Below, one piece after another: positions 27,217 to 37,402 of a stretch of DNA of 64,000 bases. The notes under the pieces are model-generated. The model saw only the letters and a program-made list of their open reading frames with translations. It ran no database searches and was not told where the DNA came from. This DNA is from Metabacillus malikii. GTDB lineage: Bacteria; Bacillota; Bacilli; Bacillales; Bacillaceae. How positions within the stretch are numbered: the first letter of the stretch is position 1; every line of letters starts with the position of its first letter. Location: assembly GCF_030813355.1 (NCBI RefSeq), contig NZ_JAUSUD010000021.1, positions 31,871 through 95,870 of the forward strand. The letters are read 5' to 3'. A program made the translations under genes and the position numbers.

Positions 27217-27718
27217 AGCATGCTATCCTTCCATTGAAAAGCTATATTATCAATTTTGATCGTAATGTTTCGATGAACATGTACTAAATATCATGATATA
27301 TATTATATCATGAAGTCTAGCGCTATTTTCTATACTATATCATAGTAAATAATTGAACTATAAAGTTAGAAGCGATGCATTAACACAGCTCAAATAAGTT
27401 GATCCATTAAGTAAACAATATCAATAAATATATGACAAGCGATTAAGTGATAGTAGACATACATTTTCTTTAAAGATTGAACGACACTGACCATTTCTTG
27501 TAAAGTATCTTGAATTAAAGACATTCCAATAAGATGGCTGAGAGAATAATTGAAGCAAATTGGAAGTCTTGGATAATGTATATGCGAGACTAGTTCCATG
27601 TTGCATTAAATTGCACCACTTTTGTCAGCATCAATATTTTAAAATAATTAAACAATCTCACTATTAATCCGATATAAACAAAAGAATGTATATTTAAAGT
27701 ATAGAATGGAGGTACAAC
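27217..27718. other. Divergent intergenic region with palindrome
   Basis: The spacer separates the GGDEF-EAL and chemotaxis-receptor operons. TCATGATATA and TATATCATGA at 27291-27313 form an AT-rich dyad. Short minus-strand frames at 27390-27606 have no ribosome binding site or recognisable domain. GGAGG at 27710 serves the receptor gene. Confidence 0.45.
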
Positions 27719-29431
27719 ATGGAAGAAAGAGTTCGCAGAAAAGTAAAATTAAATATAAAAACTAAACTATACCTAAGTTTTATTTCGGTCATTCTGTTGT
27801 TTATCGTAGCAATCGTGGCTTCAACAACAATGAATAATCGTATTAGTCAGTCAACATCAGATATATTTTCGATTAACCAAAAGCTGAAAATCGTAGAGAA
27901 TGTAAATATGTTTGCAAAAAATGCAAACGCAGATGCTGCACAATATTTGTTAGCGCCGGAGAATTTACAGGGTAATTTTAAAGAGCGTTATCTTTCTGAT
28001 GTAGAAACGGTCAATCAACAAATTGCATCATTAAAGAAGATGGTTGACGATAAAGATGAGCTCAAACAAATTGAAAACTTTACAAATGAATGGGATGCAT
28101 TCCTGAACAATGTTGAATGGCTATTTACTCAATATGAGGCAGGAAATGTAGTAAGTGCTCAACAATCTTTTACAAAGAAATCATTCGACCCGGTTGCATT
28201 TGCGTTACTTTCCTACAATATAGAACAGGACAAGCTTGTTAATGAGAAGGAAGTGGAAATTACTGAAGCGATTACGACTGTTAAATATGTGAATGTAATC
28301 ATTCCGTTAGTGGTTATTGTAATTGCATTAATACTTTCAAGTATACTAGCGAATCGGATTACACGAAATATTAAAGTTGTACAGAACAATGCGATGCAAG
28401 TTGCAAGTGGAAATCTTCTAGTCGAACCAATTCGAATAAATAGTAATGATGAATTAGGTCAATTAGCAGCTTCCTTTAATACGATGGTTACTTCGTTAAA
28501 AGAGTTAATTGGTGGGGCAGACCAAGTATCTAGCCAAGTTGCTGCATCGTCGGCACAGTTACAGGCAAGTTCAGAGCAAACAAGCATAGCTACAGAACAT
28601 ATCTCTTCAGTTATGCAGGAAATGGCTTCAGGTACTAGTCAACAGGTTGAGGGTATTGCAGAAAATCAACAGCTTATTCAAAATGTTTCAGACGGGATGT
28701 TAGACATAATGAAACGCTCAGAAGGAATGACTGAAACGATTCATTCTAGTAATGTTATTTCTGAAAAAGGGAAACTGGATTTAAGTAATGCAACAAACCA
28801 AGTTAAGAAAATTGAAAACAGCACAAATCGTATGAGTGAGGTTATTTTAAATTTAGACAATCACTCTTCAAGAATCGGTGAAATTGTTTCTGTGATTACA
28901 AGTATAGCTGAACAGACGAATTTATTAGCGTTAAATGCAGCAATTGAAGCAGCAAGAGCAGGTGAGGCTGGGAAAGGCTTTGCTGTTGTAGCTAATGAGG
29001 TTCGGTCACTAGCAGAACAATCTAGGAACTCAGCAGAGGAAATCAAGAATGTAATCGAGACCATTCAATTAGAGACAACAAAGACAGTTAATGAAATGCA
29101 AACAAGTAAAGAGGAAGTTGATAAAGGTATAAACCTTATCAATATTGCCGAAACATCCTTCAAGAAGCTAGAGGAAGCGATTAAAAGCATTACGAAAGAG
29201 AATGAAGTTATTCGCGATATTACGATAAGAGTTAGCAAGGATACAAAATCTACAAGTGACCATATGGTAGTTGTTTCAAAGATTGCAAATGAAAATGCAG
29301 AAGGCACAGAGATGATTTCTTCAGCAACAGAAGAGCAAATGGCATCAATGGAAGAAGTGGCTGCCTCAGCTGTAGCACTTGCGAAACAAGCGGAAGAATT
29401 AAGAGACTTAATTGGGAAGTTTACGTATTAG
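27719..29431 (+). CDS. Methyl-accepting chemotaxis receptor
   Basis: The 570-residue receptor has a first membrane helix (about 17-38), a helical extracellular sensor of roughly 150 residues, a second helix (about 198-220), a HAMP domain ([19 protein letters not shown]) and a long cytoplasmic coiled coil. The tip sequence [21 protein letters not shown] is intact, as is the following [18 protein letters not shown]. It would signal to CheW/CheA. The sensor looks like a four-helix bundle, a type that often recognises ligand-loaded binding proteins. The solute-binding lipoprotein gene starts 14 bp downstream. Confidence 0.93.
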   Translation: MEERVRRKVKLNIKTKLYLSFISVILLFIVAIVASTTMNNRISQSTSDIFSINQKLKIVENVNMFAKNANADAAQYLLAPENLQGNFKERYLSDVETVNQQIASLKKMVDDKDELKQIENFTNEWDAFLNNVEWLFTQYEAGNVVSAQQSFTKKSFDPVAFALLSYNIEQDKLVNEKEVEITEAITTVKYVNVIIPLVVIVIALILSSILANRITRNIKVVQNNAMQVASGNLLVEPIRINSNDELGQLAASFNTMVTSLKELIGGADQVSSQVAASSAQLQASSEQTSIATEHISSVMQEMASGTSQQVEGIAENQQLIQNVSDGMLDIMKRSEGMTETIHSSNVISEKGKLDLSNATNQVKKIENSTNRMSEVILNLDNHSSRIGEIVSVITSIAEQTNLLALNAAIEAARAGEAGKGFAVVANEVRSLAEQSRNSAEEIKNVIETIQLETTKTVNEMQTSKEEVDKGINLINIAETSFKKLEEAIKSITKENEVIRDITIRVSKDTKSTSDHMVVVSKIANENAEGTEMISSATEEQMASMEEVAASAVALAKQAEELRDLIGKFTY

Positions 29432-29445
29432 AGAGGGGGATAAAC

Positions 29446-30672
29446 ATGCTAAGAAGAATTATATTAATAATCTTACTAATACCATTATTTCTAGTTGGGT
29501 GTTCCTCATCTAGTGAAAGTAGTAAGGTCACACTGGAATTTTGGACAACGACTGCGGAAGCTGAGACAACTGCGTTATTAGATATTGCTAAGAAATTTGA
29601 GAAGCAGCATCCTTCTATAAAAGTTGATGTTAAGGAAGTAGAGTTTGGGAAAGCACAGAATCAATTTAAAACTGCAACATTATCAAATCAAGCGCCGGAT
29701 ATATTAAGAAGCGATATTGCTTGGACAACAGAATTTGCGGACTTGGATATCTTGTTGCCGTTAGATGATAAAGTATCTGAGGAAGACAAGGAAGACTACT
29801 TTGAATCGGCATTTAAATACAATATGTATGAAGACCATATCTATGGGATTCCTATGGTTACAGACTCACCAGCGCTTATTTATAATAAACGAATGCTTAA
29901 AGAAGCTGGATTTAACGAAGCTCCTAAAACAATGGATGAACTACTGATGATGAGCAAAGCATTAACGAACGAGAATCAATATGGCGTATTCATCTCTCCT
30001 GATTCCTATTATGCCTTACCATATGTATGGGCATTTGGGGGTGGGATGATTTCTGACGACAAGGAAATTTTAATCAACAATGAAGGATCAAGAAACGGGA
30101 TAAACTTTATGCTGAAACTAATGAATGAAAAGGTGGTACAGCCTGAACTACAATTTGACAATTGGAATCAGGTGATGATGGATGATTTCAAAGCGGGAAA
30201 AGTAGCAATGATCATTAATGGGCCATGGGCAACTACTGATATATTAAGTGGTGCAGAATTTAAGAACGCTGAAAATTTAGGAATTGCACCAGTACCTGCA
30301 GGACCTGCGGGACAAGGTTCTCCTGTTGGAGGACATAATCTCGTTATATCAAATTATACACAAGCACCTGATGAAGCATATCAATTCATAGAATTTTTGA
30401 ATAATAGAGAAAATCAGGCATATCTCGCTAAGGAATTAGGGATACTGCCTACAAGACAAAGCGCATATGAGGATGAAGAATTACTCGAAAATCAAATCTT
30501 CCAAGGCTTTAAATCACAGCTGGAAGTTGCAACATCCCGCCCTGTAATCCCTGAAGGCCCGCTATTGTTAAATGATTTTTCAACATATCTACCAAAGATA
30601 TTGTTGAAAGAAGTATCGACAGAAGAAGGTTTGAATCGTATCGAAGATTCGTGGGATTACTTGATAAATTAA
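29446..30672 (+). CDS. Orphan sugar-type solute-binding lipoprotein
   Basis: This 408-residue secreted lipoprotein (lipobox FLVGC) has a type-1 solute-binding fold (LEFWTTTAEAETTALLDIAKKF; APDILRSDIAWTTEF; GKVAMIINGPWATTDI; PVGGHNLVISNY). It resembles maltose/maltodextrin-binding proteins. It is cotranscribed with the chemotaxis receptor and no permease gene is near, so chemotactic sensing of a carbohydrate, as in maltose taxis through MalE-Tar, is the best inference. GAGAGGGGGATAAAC precedes the ATG. Confidence 0.88.
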   Translation: MLRRIILIILLIPLFLVGCSSSSESSKVTLEFWTTTAEAETTALLDIAKKFEKQHPSIKVDVKEVEFGKAQNQFKTATLSNQAPDILRSDIAWTTEFADLDILLPLDDKVSEEDKEDYFESAFKYNMYEDHIYGIPMVTDSPALIYNKRMLKEAGFNEAPKTMDELLMMSKALTNENQYGVFISPDSYYALPYVWAFGGGMISDDKEILINNEGSRNGINFMLKLMNEKVVQPELQFDNWNQVMMDDFKAGKVAMIINGPWATTDILSGAEFKNAENLGIAPVPAGPAGQGSPVGGHNLVISNYTQAPDEAYQFIEFLNNRENQAYLAKELGILPTRQSAYEDEELLENQIFQGFKSQLEVATSRPVIPEGPLLLNDFSTYLPKILLKEVSTEEGLNRIEDSWDYLIN

Positions 30673-30674
30673 AC

Positions 30675-30759
30675 AAAGAGGGTGCCTCAAAAGTCAGATT
30701 TCACACACGCTAATTTTTGTTGTGTTTGAGAAGTCCGCCTTAGTTGGGTCACCCTCTTT
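30675..30759 (+). terminator. Long terminator after the receptor operon
   Basis: AAAGAGGGTG and CACCCTCTTT enclose a structured loop of about 65 bases containing TGCCTCAAAAG and GTTTGAGAAG. It belongs to a loose set of GGTGACTCA-like hairpins found elsewhere in the window (45138, 48696, 59736). Confidence 0.7.
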
Positions 30760-30928
30760 ATCTATATATTTACCATTCTAAGCAAGTGCAGATTATGGTA
30801 CAGGTCAAATCTAGAATGATTTTTAGTTCCGGTAAATAGGAATGATGGAATAGGTATATAGATAGATTGATGGAGAATGAGGTGTAGTGCTATCGTAAAG
30901 TAAACTCAAATAAAGCGAGTGTTAATAA

Positions 30929-31732
30929 ATGAAAAAACCATTACTATATTTGATTTCGGCATTAACTATTGCTTTGACCGGTTGTGTATCAAACGCAGCT
31001 AGAGATTATAAGAATGATAAAGAGGTTCAATCAAGCATTACAAATCAAATTGTTGAAAAAGGGAAGGAGACCTATTATATAGAGTTAGAGCCTGACATAG
31101 ACAATATAAAATTCGGAGTACATATGGGAATTCCATTAATAAATGATAATCAAATTATTGTCCCAGTTAAAACGAAAGGTAAGCCTGTATATACTTTTAA
31201 AGCGAAGGTGAATCTTGAAGATAATGAGCAGACTAAAGTGATTACTTCAATTGATATTGGTAATGGTGGGTACGGTATGGGTGTGTTTGAAGAGTACCTT
31301 TTATCAACTATATTTTCGAAAAAGCATGAGAAAGTCTTCGAGGAACTCAAAAATAGTCAGAGTTGTGTAATAATTCATCGTATTGAAGTATCACCTAAAA
31401 GGTTTGACGACCTAGAAACTAGTAAACAAATGAAAAAGGAGTTTGCAACTGATTACGAAGAAGGAAGATTTGCTAATACGAAGGAATACGATGGCTTATT
31501 AGAGAAATATATGAAGGAGAAAGATGTTCATACCAATGAACCTTATTACCCAGAGGTTACAATCGAATTAACATCAGGGTCAAAAGCCAATTTTAATGAA
31601 CTAGTACATTATGTAGAGAAAACTACAAATTTGCCTTATGCAGAATACTCAATTTCCATGTATTCTACTTTAAATCGTGATGAAAACTATCACGAAATAG
31701 TGTTAAAGAATAGAGAAAATGAGAGTAAGTAA
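30929..31732 (+). CDS. Hypothetical lipoprotein
   Basis: This 267-residue protein has a clear lipoprotein signal (LIYLISALTI-like hydrophobic core, lipobox ALTGC). The mature part is charged and soluble, with a glycine-rich turn (GNGGYGMGVF). I do not recognise a domain. It is followed 36 bp later by a CGNR regulator on the same strand. Confidence 0.7.
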   Translation: MKKPLLYLISALTIALTGCVSNAARDYKNDKEVQSSITNQIVEKGKETYYIELEPDIDNIKFGVHMGIPLINDNQIIVPVKTKGKPVYTFKAKVNLEDNEQTKVITSIDIGNGGYGMGVFEEYLLSTIFSKKHEKVFEELKNSQSCVIIHRIEVSPKRFDDLETSKQMKKEFATDYEEGRFANTKEYDGLLEKYMKEKDVHTNEPYYPEVTIELTSGSKANFNELVHYVEKTTNLPYAEYSISMYSTLNRDENYHEIVLKNRENESK

Positions 31733-31768
31733 TAATTGTCTAATATGCTAGAAAAGGGAGATAAATGA

Positions 31769-32344
31769 ATGTCGGAAATAGAGAAATTTCCATTACTATC
31801 TGGCCATATTTCTATGGATTTAGTTAATACAGAAATCGTTAGAAGGGGCCATCGCTACAATATATTAGAGAATGGAGATGACCTGTGTGATTGGCTTAAC
31901 TGTATGACAACTATCCATCCCTATATTCATCGATTATGGAGCAAGAATTGTGAAATAGAAGAATTATTAGAAAGACTGCTAGAAATTCGTCAGATGTTAA
32001 GAGAAACTTTTGAGAGCATAGCTGATGGTCATGGGATTTCTAATGAATTTATCGATTATTTAGAGACCAATATCAAGGAAGCTCCATTTACCTTTAAATT
32101 AATTCAAAACAAGCTAGTAGCTATTCCACAAGGGAATACAATCAATGCAATTAAATCCCTAATTGCATACGATGCGTTAAAATTAATTGGAGAAAATAAG
32201 TTAAAGAAAGTAAAGAAATGTTTAAATCCAGACTGCGTTCTTTTATTTATTGATGAAGGGGGAAGACGCAAATGGTGTTCAATGAAGATTTGCGGTAATA
32301 GACAGAAAGTAGCCCGCTATCAGAAAAAGTCAGAAACTGAATGA
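31769..32344 (+). CDS. ABATE/CGNR zinc-finger regulator
   Basis: The 191-residue protein has an N-terminal ABATE-type domain (GHISMDLVNTEIVRRGHRY) and a C-terminal CGNR zinc finger (CLNPDCVLLFIDE ... WCSMKICGNRQK). These proteins are putative stress-related transcription factors that bind DNA through the finger. It ends at its own terminator, and the next promoter contains a perfect nine-bp dyad that it could recognise. GGGAG precedes the ATG. Confidence 0.85.
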   Translation: MSEIEKFPLLSGHISMDLVNTEIVRRGHRYNILENGDDLCDWLNCMTTIHPYIHRLWSKNCEIEELLERLLEIRQMLRETFESIADGHGISNEFIDYLETNIKEAPFTFKLIQNKLVAIPQGNTINAIKSLIAYDALKLIGENKLKKVKKCLNPDCVLLFIDEGGRRKWCSMKICGNRQKVARYQKKSETE

Positions 32345-32349
32345 ATAGA

Positions 32350-32384
32350 AAGAACCATTGCTAGCACGCAAATGGTTCTTTTTT
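32350..32384 (+). terminator. Terminator after the CGNR gene
   Basis: AAGAACCATT and AATGGTTCTT form a ten-bp stem with a 12-base loop followed by TTTT. Confidence 0.8.
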
Positions 32385-32432
32385 AGCTGTATAAATAATG
32401 TTTAGAGGAAAAAATGAAGAAAAGACGGGATT

Positions 32433-32483
32433 AACTAACCTCTAATTATTATATTGACAGGTTAGTTTGTCTTTGTTTATAGT
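32433..32483 (+). promoter_or_regulatory. Promoter with AACTAACCT dyad
   Basis: AACTAACCT (32433-32441) and AGGTTAGTT (32459-32467) form a perfect inverted repeat. The right arm begins at the last base of -35 TTGACA (32454-32459), and -10 TATAGT (32478-32483) follows after 18 bp. A repressor bound there would cover the -35. The regulator is not proven; the CGNR protein just upstream is a candidate. Confidence 0.7.
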
Positions 32484-32524
32484 AAGAATGTAAGAAAATA
32501 TTGGAAAAAAAGGGTTGATGTGTT

Positions 32525-33058
32525 GTGCAAGGGGGATTGTGTCTGATACATGCCAACTATTTCTCAAAAATGAAAGGAGGCAGCAGTAACCCATTACAAA
32601 TAAATTTGAAGGATGTTATGACAGGCTTTATTGGTGGATTTTTAACAATTTACATGCTAATTTTAGTAACCAATTTGACAATGATAAGCTGGCTAATGGC
32701 ACCTTTTGGCGCAAGTTGTGTCCTTGCATTTAGTGCGTGGAATGCTCCGTTATCACAGCCGAGAAATATTATTGGAGGCCATTTTGTTTCGTCATTTGTA
32801 GGTCTATCTGTTGCGACACTTATTGGAACTGAACCTTGGTCAGTTGGAATGGCAGTAGGACTTGCAATTTCATGTATGATGTTAACAAAAACAACACACC
32901 CTCCTGCAGGTGCTGATCCGATAGTCATTATGTTAGGGTCATATAATTGGAGCTATTTATTTTCACCTGTATTAACGGGATCCGTACTAATCGTAATCAT
33001 GGCATTACTTATCAATAATCTAAGGCAAAACCGAAGATATCCAATCTTTTGGTATTAG
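32525..33058 (+). CDS. HPP-family membrane protein
   Basis: This protein of about 177 residues has four to five membrane helices and the family's core motifs: LMAPFGASCVLAF, LSQPRNIIGGHFVSS and the HPP signature THPPAGADP. HPP proteins are integral membrane proteins; some cyanobacterial members are linked to nitrite transport. The true start is uncertain: GTG 32525, TTG 32537 and ATG 32570 are in frame, and none has an ideal ribosome binding site. It sits 16 bp before the DinB gene, so the two are probably cotranscribed. Confidence 0.8.
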   Translation: MQGGLCLIHANYFSKMKGGSSNPLQINLKDVMTGFIGGFLTIYMLILVTNLTMISWLMAPFGASCVLAFSAWNAPLSQPRNIIGGHFVSSFVGLSVATLIGTEPWSVGMAVGLAISCMMLTKTTHPPAGADPIVIMLGSYNWSYLFSPVLTGSVLIVIMALLINNLRQNRRYPIFWY

Positions 33059-33074
33059 AGGAGGAGTAGGGGAA

Positions 33075-33542
33075 ATGGAACATTATCTTATGAGACAACT
33101 ACAATTTGCTAGGCAAAATACAATGAAGTTAGTGAAGGATGTCGATGATATAAAATCAGAGAATTTCATAAAGGGATTTAATAATCATATAAAATGGAAT
33201 TTAGGACATATTTATGTCGTTCATGAACGTTTTGCTTTTCATTTTGTAGGAGAAGAATTGATGCTACCAGAGGCATACTTACCTCTATTCAGTCCAGGAA
33301 CAAAGCCACTTGAAGTGAACGAACCAATGCCTTCGATGGAAGAGTTAACGAATGCATTGAATACGCAAATTACTAGAATAGAACGTAGATTATCTAATCG
33401 TTTGAAAGAGCAGGTAACAACCCCATATACAACATCTACAGGTCTCTATTTACAATCAGTTGAGGAGTTTTTAAGCTTTTGTTTATATCACGAAGGAATG
33501 CATTTCGCAACAATCAAAGCGATGAAGCAACTCTTATCCTAG
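33075..33542 (+). CDS. DinB-like metalloenzyme family protein
   Basis: This 155-residue four-helix protein of the DinB/YfiT superfamily has the metal-binding histidines in the expected places (WNLGHIYVVHERF and YHEGMH). Several members are thiol-dependent transferases (bacillithiol S-transferases); this function is possible but not shown. AGGAGGAG precedes ATG 33075. The last 29 bases overlap tail-to-tail with a minus-strand small gene. Confidence 0.82.
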   Translation: MEHYLMRQLQFARQNTMKLVKDVDDIKSENFIKGFNNHIKWNLGHIYVVHERFAFHFVGEELMLPEAYLPLFSPGTKPLEVNEPMPSMEELTNALNTQITRIERRLSNRLKEQVTTPYTTSTGLYLQSVEEFLSFCLYHEGMHFATIKAMKQLLS

Positions 33543-33759
33543 CCTCCCGTTTAAAAGGAAAAGAACCATTCTCATCATAGTTAGATAGAGTATGGTTCTT
33601 TCGATGTTTATTTGTTTGATTGATTAAGGACTCAGCCCTCGTTTTCGTTTTTTTAGAATATGGGTTTACACCATTCCAAGTACCGCGCTTAATCGTTACA
33701 TCCTGTTTGCCTTCTCTAACAAGTTTCTCGCGGTACCTTTTAGCTTTTGATTTAGCCAT
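33514..33759 (-). CDS. Small basic conserved hypothetical protein (81 aa)
   Basis: The protein is lysine/arginine-rich from the start (MAKSKAKRYREKLVREGK), a style seen in small conserved Bacillus proteins of unknown function. GAGAGGAGT precedes ATG 33759 by nine bases, a good site. It may be nucleic-acid binding because of its charge; this is inference. Its 3' part contains the hairpin that terminates the opposite dinB transcript. Confidence 0.65.
   Translation of the reverse strand: MAKSKAKRYREKLVREGKQDVTIKRGTWNGVNPYSKKTKTRAESLINQTNKHRKNHTLSNYDENGSFPFKREARIRVASSL
33560..33601 (+). terminator. dinB terminator inside an opposite-strand gene
   Basis: AAGAACCAT and ATGGTTCTT flank a 24-base region with a CTC/GAG inner stem, then TTTC. 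It lies within the minus-strand small basic gene. Confidence 0.55.
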
Positions 33760-33927
33760 AAATATTAACTCCTCTCAATGTAGTTATTCCATCATATAAA
33801 TTATCCATTAAATTGACAAAAATGAAAAGCCATTTTAGGTTAAAATCCTCATCTCATTATATAGGGAATCTTGTATAATAGGTGATTATATTGTTACTAA
33901 CTTTCTCTTAATATAGAGGTGAATTAC

Positions 33928-34524
33928 ATGATTATTTGGATTAATGGTACATTTGGTGTCGGTAAGTCTACTGTTGCCTATGAATTACAAAGAAGATTGC
34001 CTTTATCCTTTGTATACGACCCGGAGCGGTTTGGTTCCGCATTGATGGGCAATATCCCAAAGGAATTAGCTAAAGGAGATTTTCAAGATTATCCGTTATG
34101 GCGTGAGGCTAATTATAAAACACTCAAACAGGTGGCTACAGAATATATTGGTACAATTATTGTTCCGATGACGATAACGAACGATACGTACTACAATGAG
34201 ATAATTGGAAAGTTACAGGAAGATGGTATTGAAGTAAGCCATTTTACATTAACTGCAACACCGCAGACAATTGAAAAAAGGCTAAGAAAAAGATTTGAAG
34301 GGAAAAAATCATGGGCTTACCAACAAGCAGATGAGCGAATAAACGTTTTATCAGATGAGCGATTTAAAGAACATATACCGACAGATACAATGACCATTGA
34401 TGATATCGTTAATTTAATCGCAAACACTACAGGATTGACACTTCTCCCAGATATTCGAACAAAATCTAGAAGAAGCTTTGAAAGGCTAAAGATAACGTTA
34501 CAGGAAGCTAACTTGTTTAAGTAA
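33928..34524 (+). CDS. tmrB: TmrB-like ATP-binding protein
   Basis: The protein of 198 residues closely follows Bacillus TmrB, which confers tunicamycin resistance: Walker A NGTFGVGKST, SFVYDPERFG, DFQDYPLWR, IIVPMTITNDTYYNEIIG, EGKKSWAYQQ. TmrB is a membrane-associated ATP-binding protein thought to bind tunicamycin. The start is ATG 33928 eight bases after AGAGG; an in-frame GTG at 33919 overlaps the ribosome binding site. It stands alone before the glp leader. Confidence 0.85.
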   Translation: MIIWINGTFGVGKSTVAYELQRRLPLSFVYDPERFGSALMGNIPKELAKGDFQDYPLWREANYKTLKQVATEYIGTIIVPMTITNDTYYNEIIGKLQEDGIEVSHFTLTATPQTIEKRLRKRFEGKKSWAYQQADERINVLSDERFKEHIPTDTMTIDDIVNLIANTTGLTLLPDIRTKSRRSFERLKITLQEANLFK

Positions 34525-34562
34525 TTAAATAGTATTAGTGGATAATTTTCACATTTGTGAGA

Positions 34563-34599
34563 AAAAAGCGTTTACAAAATAAAAATCCTCATCTATAAT
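34563..34599 (+). promoter_or_regulatory. glpFK promoter with overlapping cre-like site
   Basis: TTTACA (34571-34576), a 17-bp spacer and TATAAT (34594-34599) form the promoter. AAAAAGCGTTTACA (34563-34576) overlaps the -35 and matches 12 of 14 positions of the CcpA cre consensus by eye, so glucose repression is likely. Confidence 0.75.
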
Positions 34600-34640
34600 G
34601 ACACTAACAAGTTAAGAATCGTGCTGATGAGTCATTGAGA

Positions 34641-34697
34641 AACAGCTTATTGTGTTAAAAGGGTTATTGTGCCTTTTAATACATAGGCTGTTTTTTT
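34641..34697 (+). promoter_or_regulatory. GlpP-dependent antiterminator/terminator leader of glpFK
   Basis: AACAGCTTATTGTGTTAAAAGG and the complementary CCTTTTAATACATAGGCTGTT form a stem of about 20 bp with few mismatches and a nine-base loop, followed by a run of T residues. In Bacillus, GlpP with glycerol-3-phosphate lets transcription pass this terminator. Confidence 0.85.
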
Positions 34698-34724
34698 GTC
34701 TTTTCAGGAGATTGTTAACATGTT

Positions 34725-34738
34725 TGTAAGCGTTTAAA
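34725..34738 (+). promoter_or_regulatory. Second cre-like site before glpF
   Basis: TGTAAGCGTTTAAA matches the cre consensus at nearly all positions. It lies between the leader terminator and the glpF ribosome binding site, where a bound CcpA would act as a roadblock. Confidence 0.6.
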
Positions 34739-34759
34739 TAACGAAAGGGGTAGATGGGG

Positions 34760-35581
34760 ATGTCAGCTTTCTTAGGTGAAGTCATTGGTACGATGATATT
34801 AATTATTTTTGGTGGGGGAGTTGTAGGAGGAGTTGTATTAAATAAATCAAAGGCTCAAAATGCAGGATGGATCGTGATAACAATGGGATGGGGATTTGCA
34901 GTTGCTTTTGGGGCCTATGCAGTAGGTAGTATAAGTGGTGCGCATTTAAATCCTGCTGTTACAATAGGGTTTGCCTCGATTGGTGAGTTTCCGTGGGCAG
35001 ATGTACCGGCTTATATTGCAGCACAATTGTTAGGAGCTTTTATAGGTGCGACAATTGTTTGGTTATATTATTATCCACATTGGAAAGCGACAGATGACAA
35101 GGGAGCAAAACTAGCAGTATTTTCTACAGACCCTGCGATAAAGCATACCCCTTCGAATTTTATAAGTGAAACAATTGGTACTGCTGTACTTGTGTTTGGT
35201 TTACTTGCAATTGGTGCAAATGAATTCACAGAAGGACTTAATCCGATAATTGTAGGATTTTTCATTATGGCGATTGGGTTATCGCTCGGCGGAACAACTG
35301 GTTATGCCATTAACCCTGCACGTGATTTAGGACCAAGAATCGCTCATTTTCTCTTACCGATTTCCGGGAAAGGATCATCGAACTGGAAATATGCTTGGAT
35401 ACCAGTGTTAGGACCAATTACGGGTGGGATTTTAGGTGCTCAATTCCACTATGCTGTGTTTAATAGTGGTTCTTTGAATGCGCTATATATTTTAATAGGA
35501 ATCTTAGCTATTATTGTACTAATTGCTAGATTTTCAAATACAAATAATGACATAGCCTATAAAAAACAACAGAGCTTATAA
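34760..35581 (+). CDS. glpF: Glycerol uptake facilitator
   Basis: This aquaglyceroporin of 273 residues has six membrane helices and two half-helices with HLNPAVT (about residue 65) and INPARDLGPR (about 200), the second with the D and R typical of glycerol facilitators. The start is ATG 34760 (MSAFLGEVIGT, like B. subtilis GlpF), nine bases after AAAGGGG; ATG 34754 is too close. It begins the glpF-glpK operon under antitermination and cre control. Confidence 0.95.
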   Translation: MSAFLGEVIGTMILIIFGGGVVGGVVLNKSKAQNAGWIVITMGWGFAVAFGAYAVGSISGAHLNPAVTIGFASIGEFPWADVPAYIAAQLLGAFIGATIVWLYYYPHWKATDDKGAKLAVFSTDPAIKHTPSNFISETIGTAVLVFGLLAIGANEFTEGLNPIIVGFFIMAIGLSLGGTTGYAINPARDLGPRIAHFLLPISGKGSSNWKYAWIPVLGPITGGILGAQFHYAVFNSGSLNALYILIGILAIIVLIARFSNTNNDIAYKKQQSL

Positions 35582-37126
<1,545 letters not shown>

Positions 37127-37230
37127 TTTAGAAACAAATATCTTGAAACAACATATAGATATAGTACAATGATTATATAGTAACCCGTTTATACACATAC
37201 AAGTTAATAAATATAGTCTAAAGAAGATGA

Positions 37231-37290
37231 GAGGACTACAACGAAGCTGTTAGCAAATGCTGACAGCGAATGTTGTAGTCCTCTTTTTTT
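37231..37290 (+). promoter_or_regulatory. GlpP-dependent leader terminator of glpD
   Basis: GAGGACTACAAC and GTTGTAGTCCTC form a perfect 12-bp stem around a loop with its own GCTGT...ACAGC hairpin, followed by seven T residues. It is the counterpart of the glpF leader, so glpD should also need GlpP. Confidence 0.85.
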
Positions 37291-37326
37291 CTAGATAGGT
37301 AATCATGATATTTTGTACGTAGTTTT

Positions 37327-37379
37327 GGTGTCTAGCTCCAGGCGCCATCGGCCGATAGGCAGGTGCCTTGCGCTTTTCT
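37327..37379 (+). repeat. Bacillus-type GTCTAGCTCCAGGCGCC repeat
   Basis: TGTCTAGCTCCAGGCGCCATC ... GATAGGCAGGTGCCTTGCGC is a short dispersed palindromic repeat; TGTCTAGCTACGACGCC at the right window edge is related. It lies between the glpD leader terminator and the glpD start. Confidence 0.6.
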
Positions 37380-37402
37380 AATTAGGGAGGATGGTTGTTA
37401 GT

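Noticed and set aside
27390..27606. Two overlapping minus-strand frames between the GGDEF-EAL and chemotaxis genes
   Set aside because: There is no ribosome binding site, and composition is not protein-like. A decayed remnant cannot be excluded.
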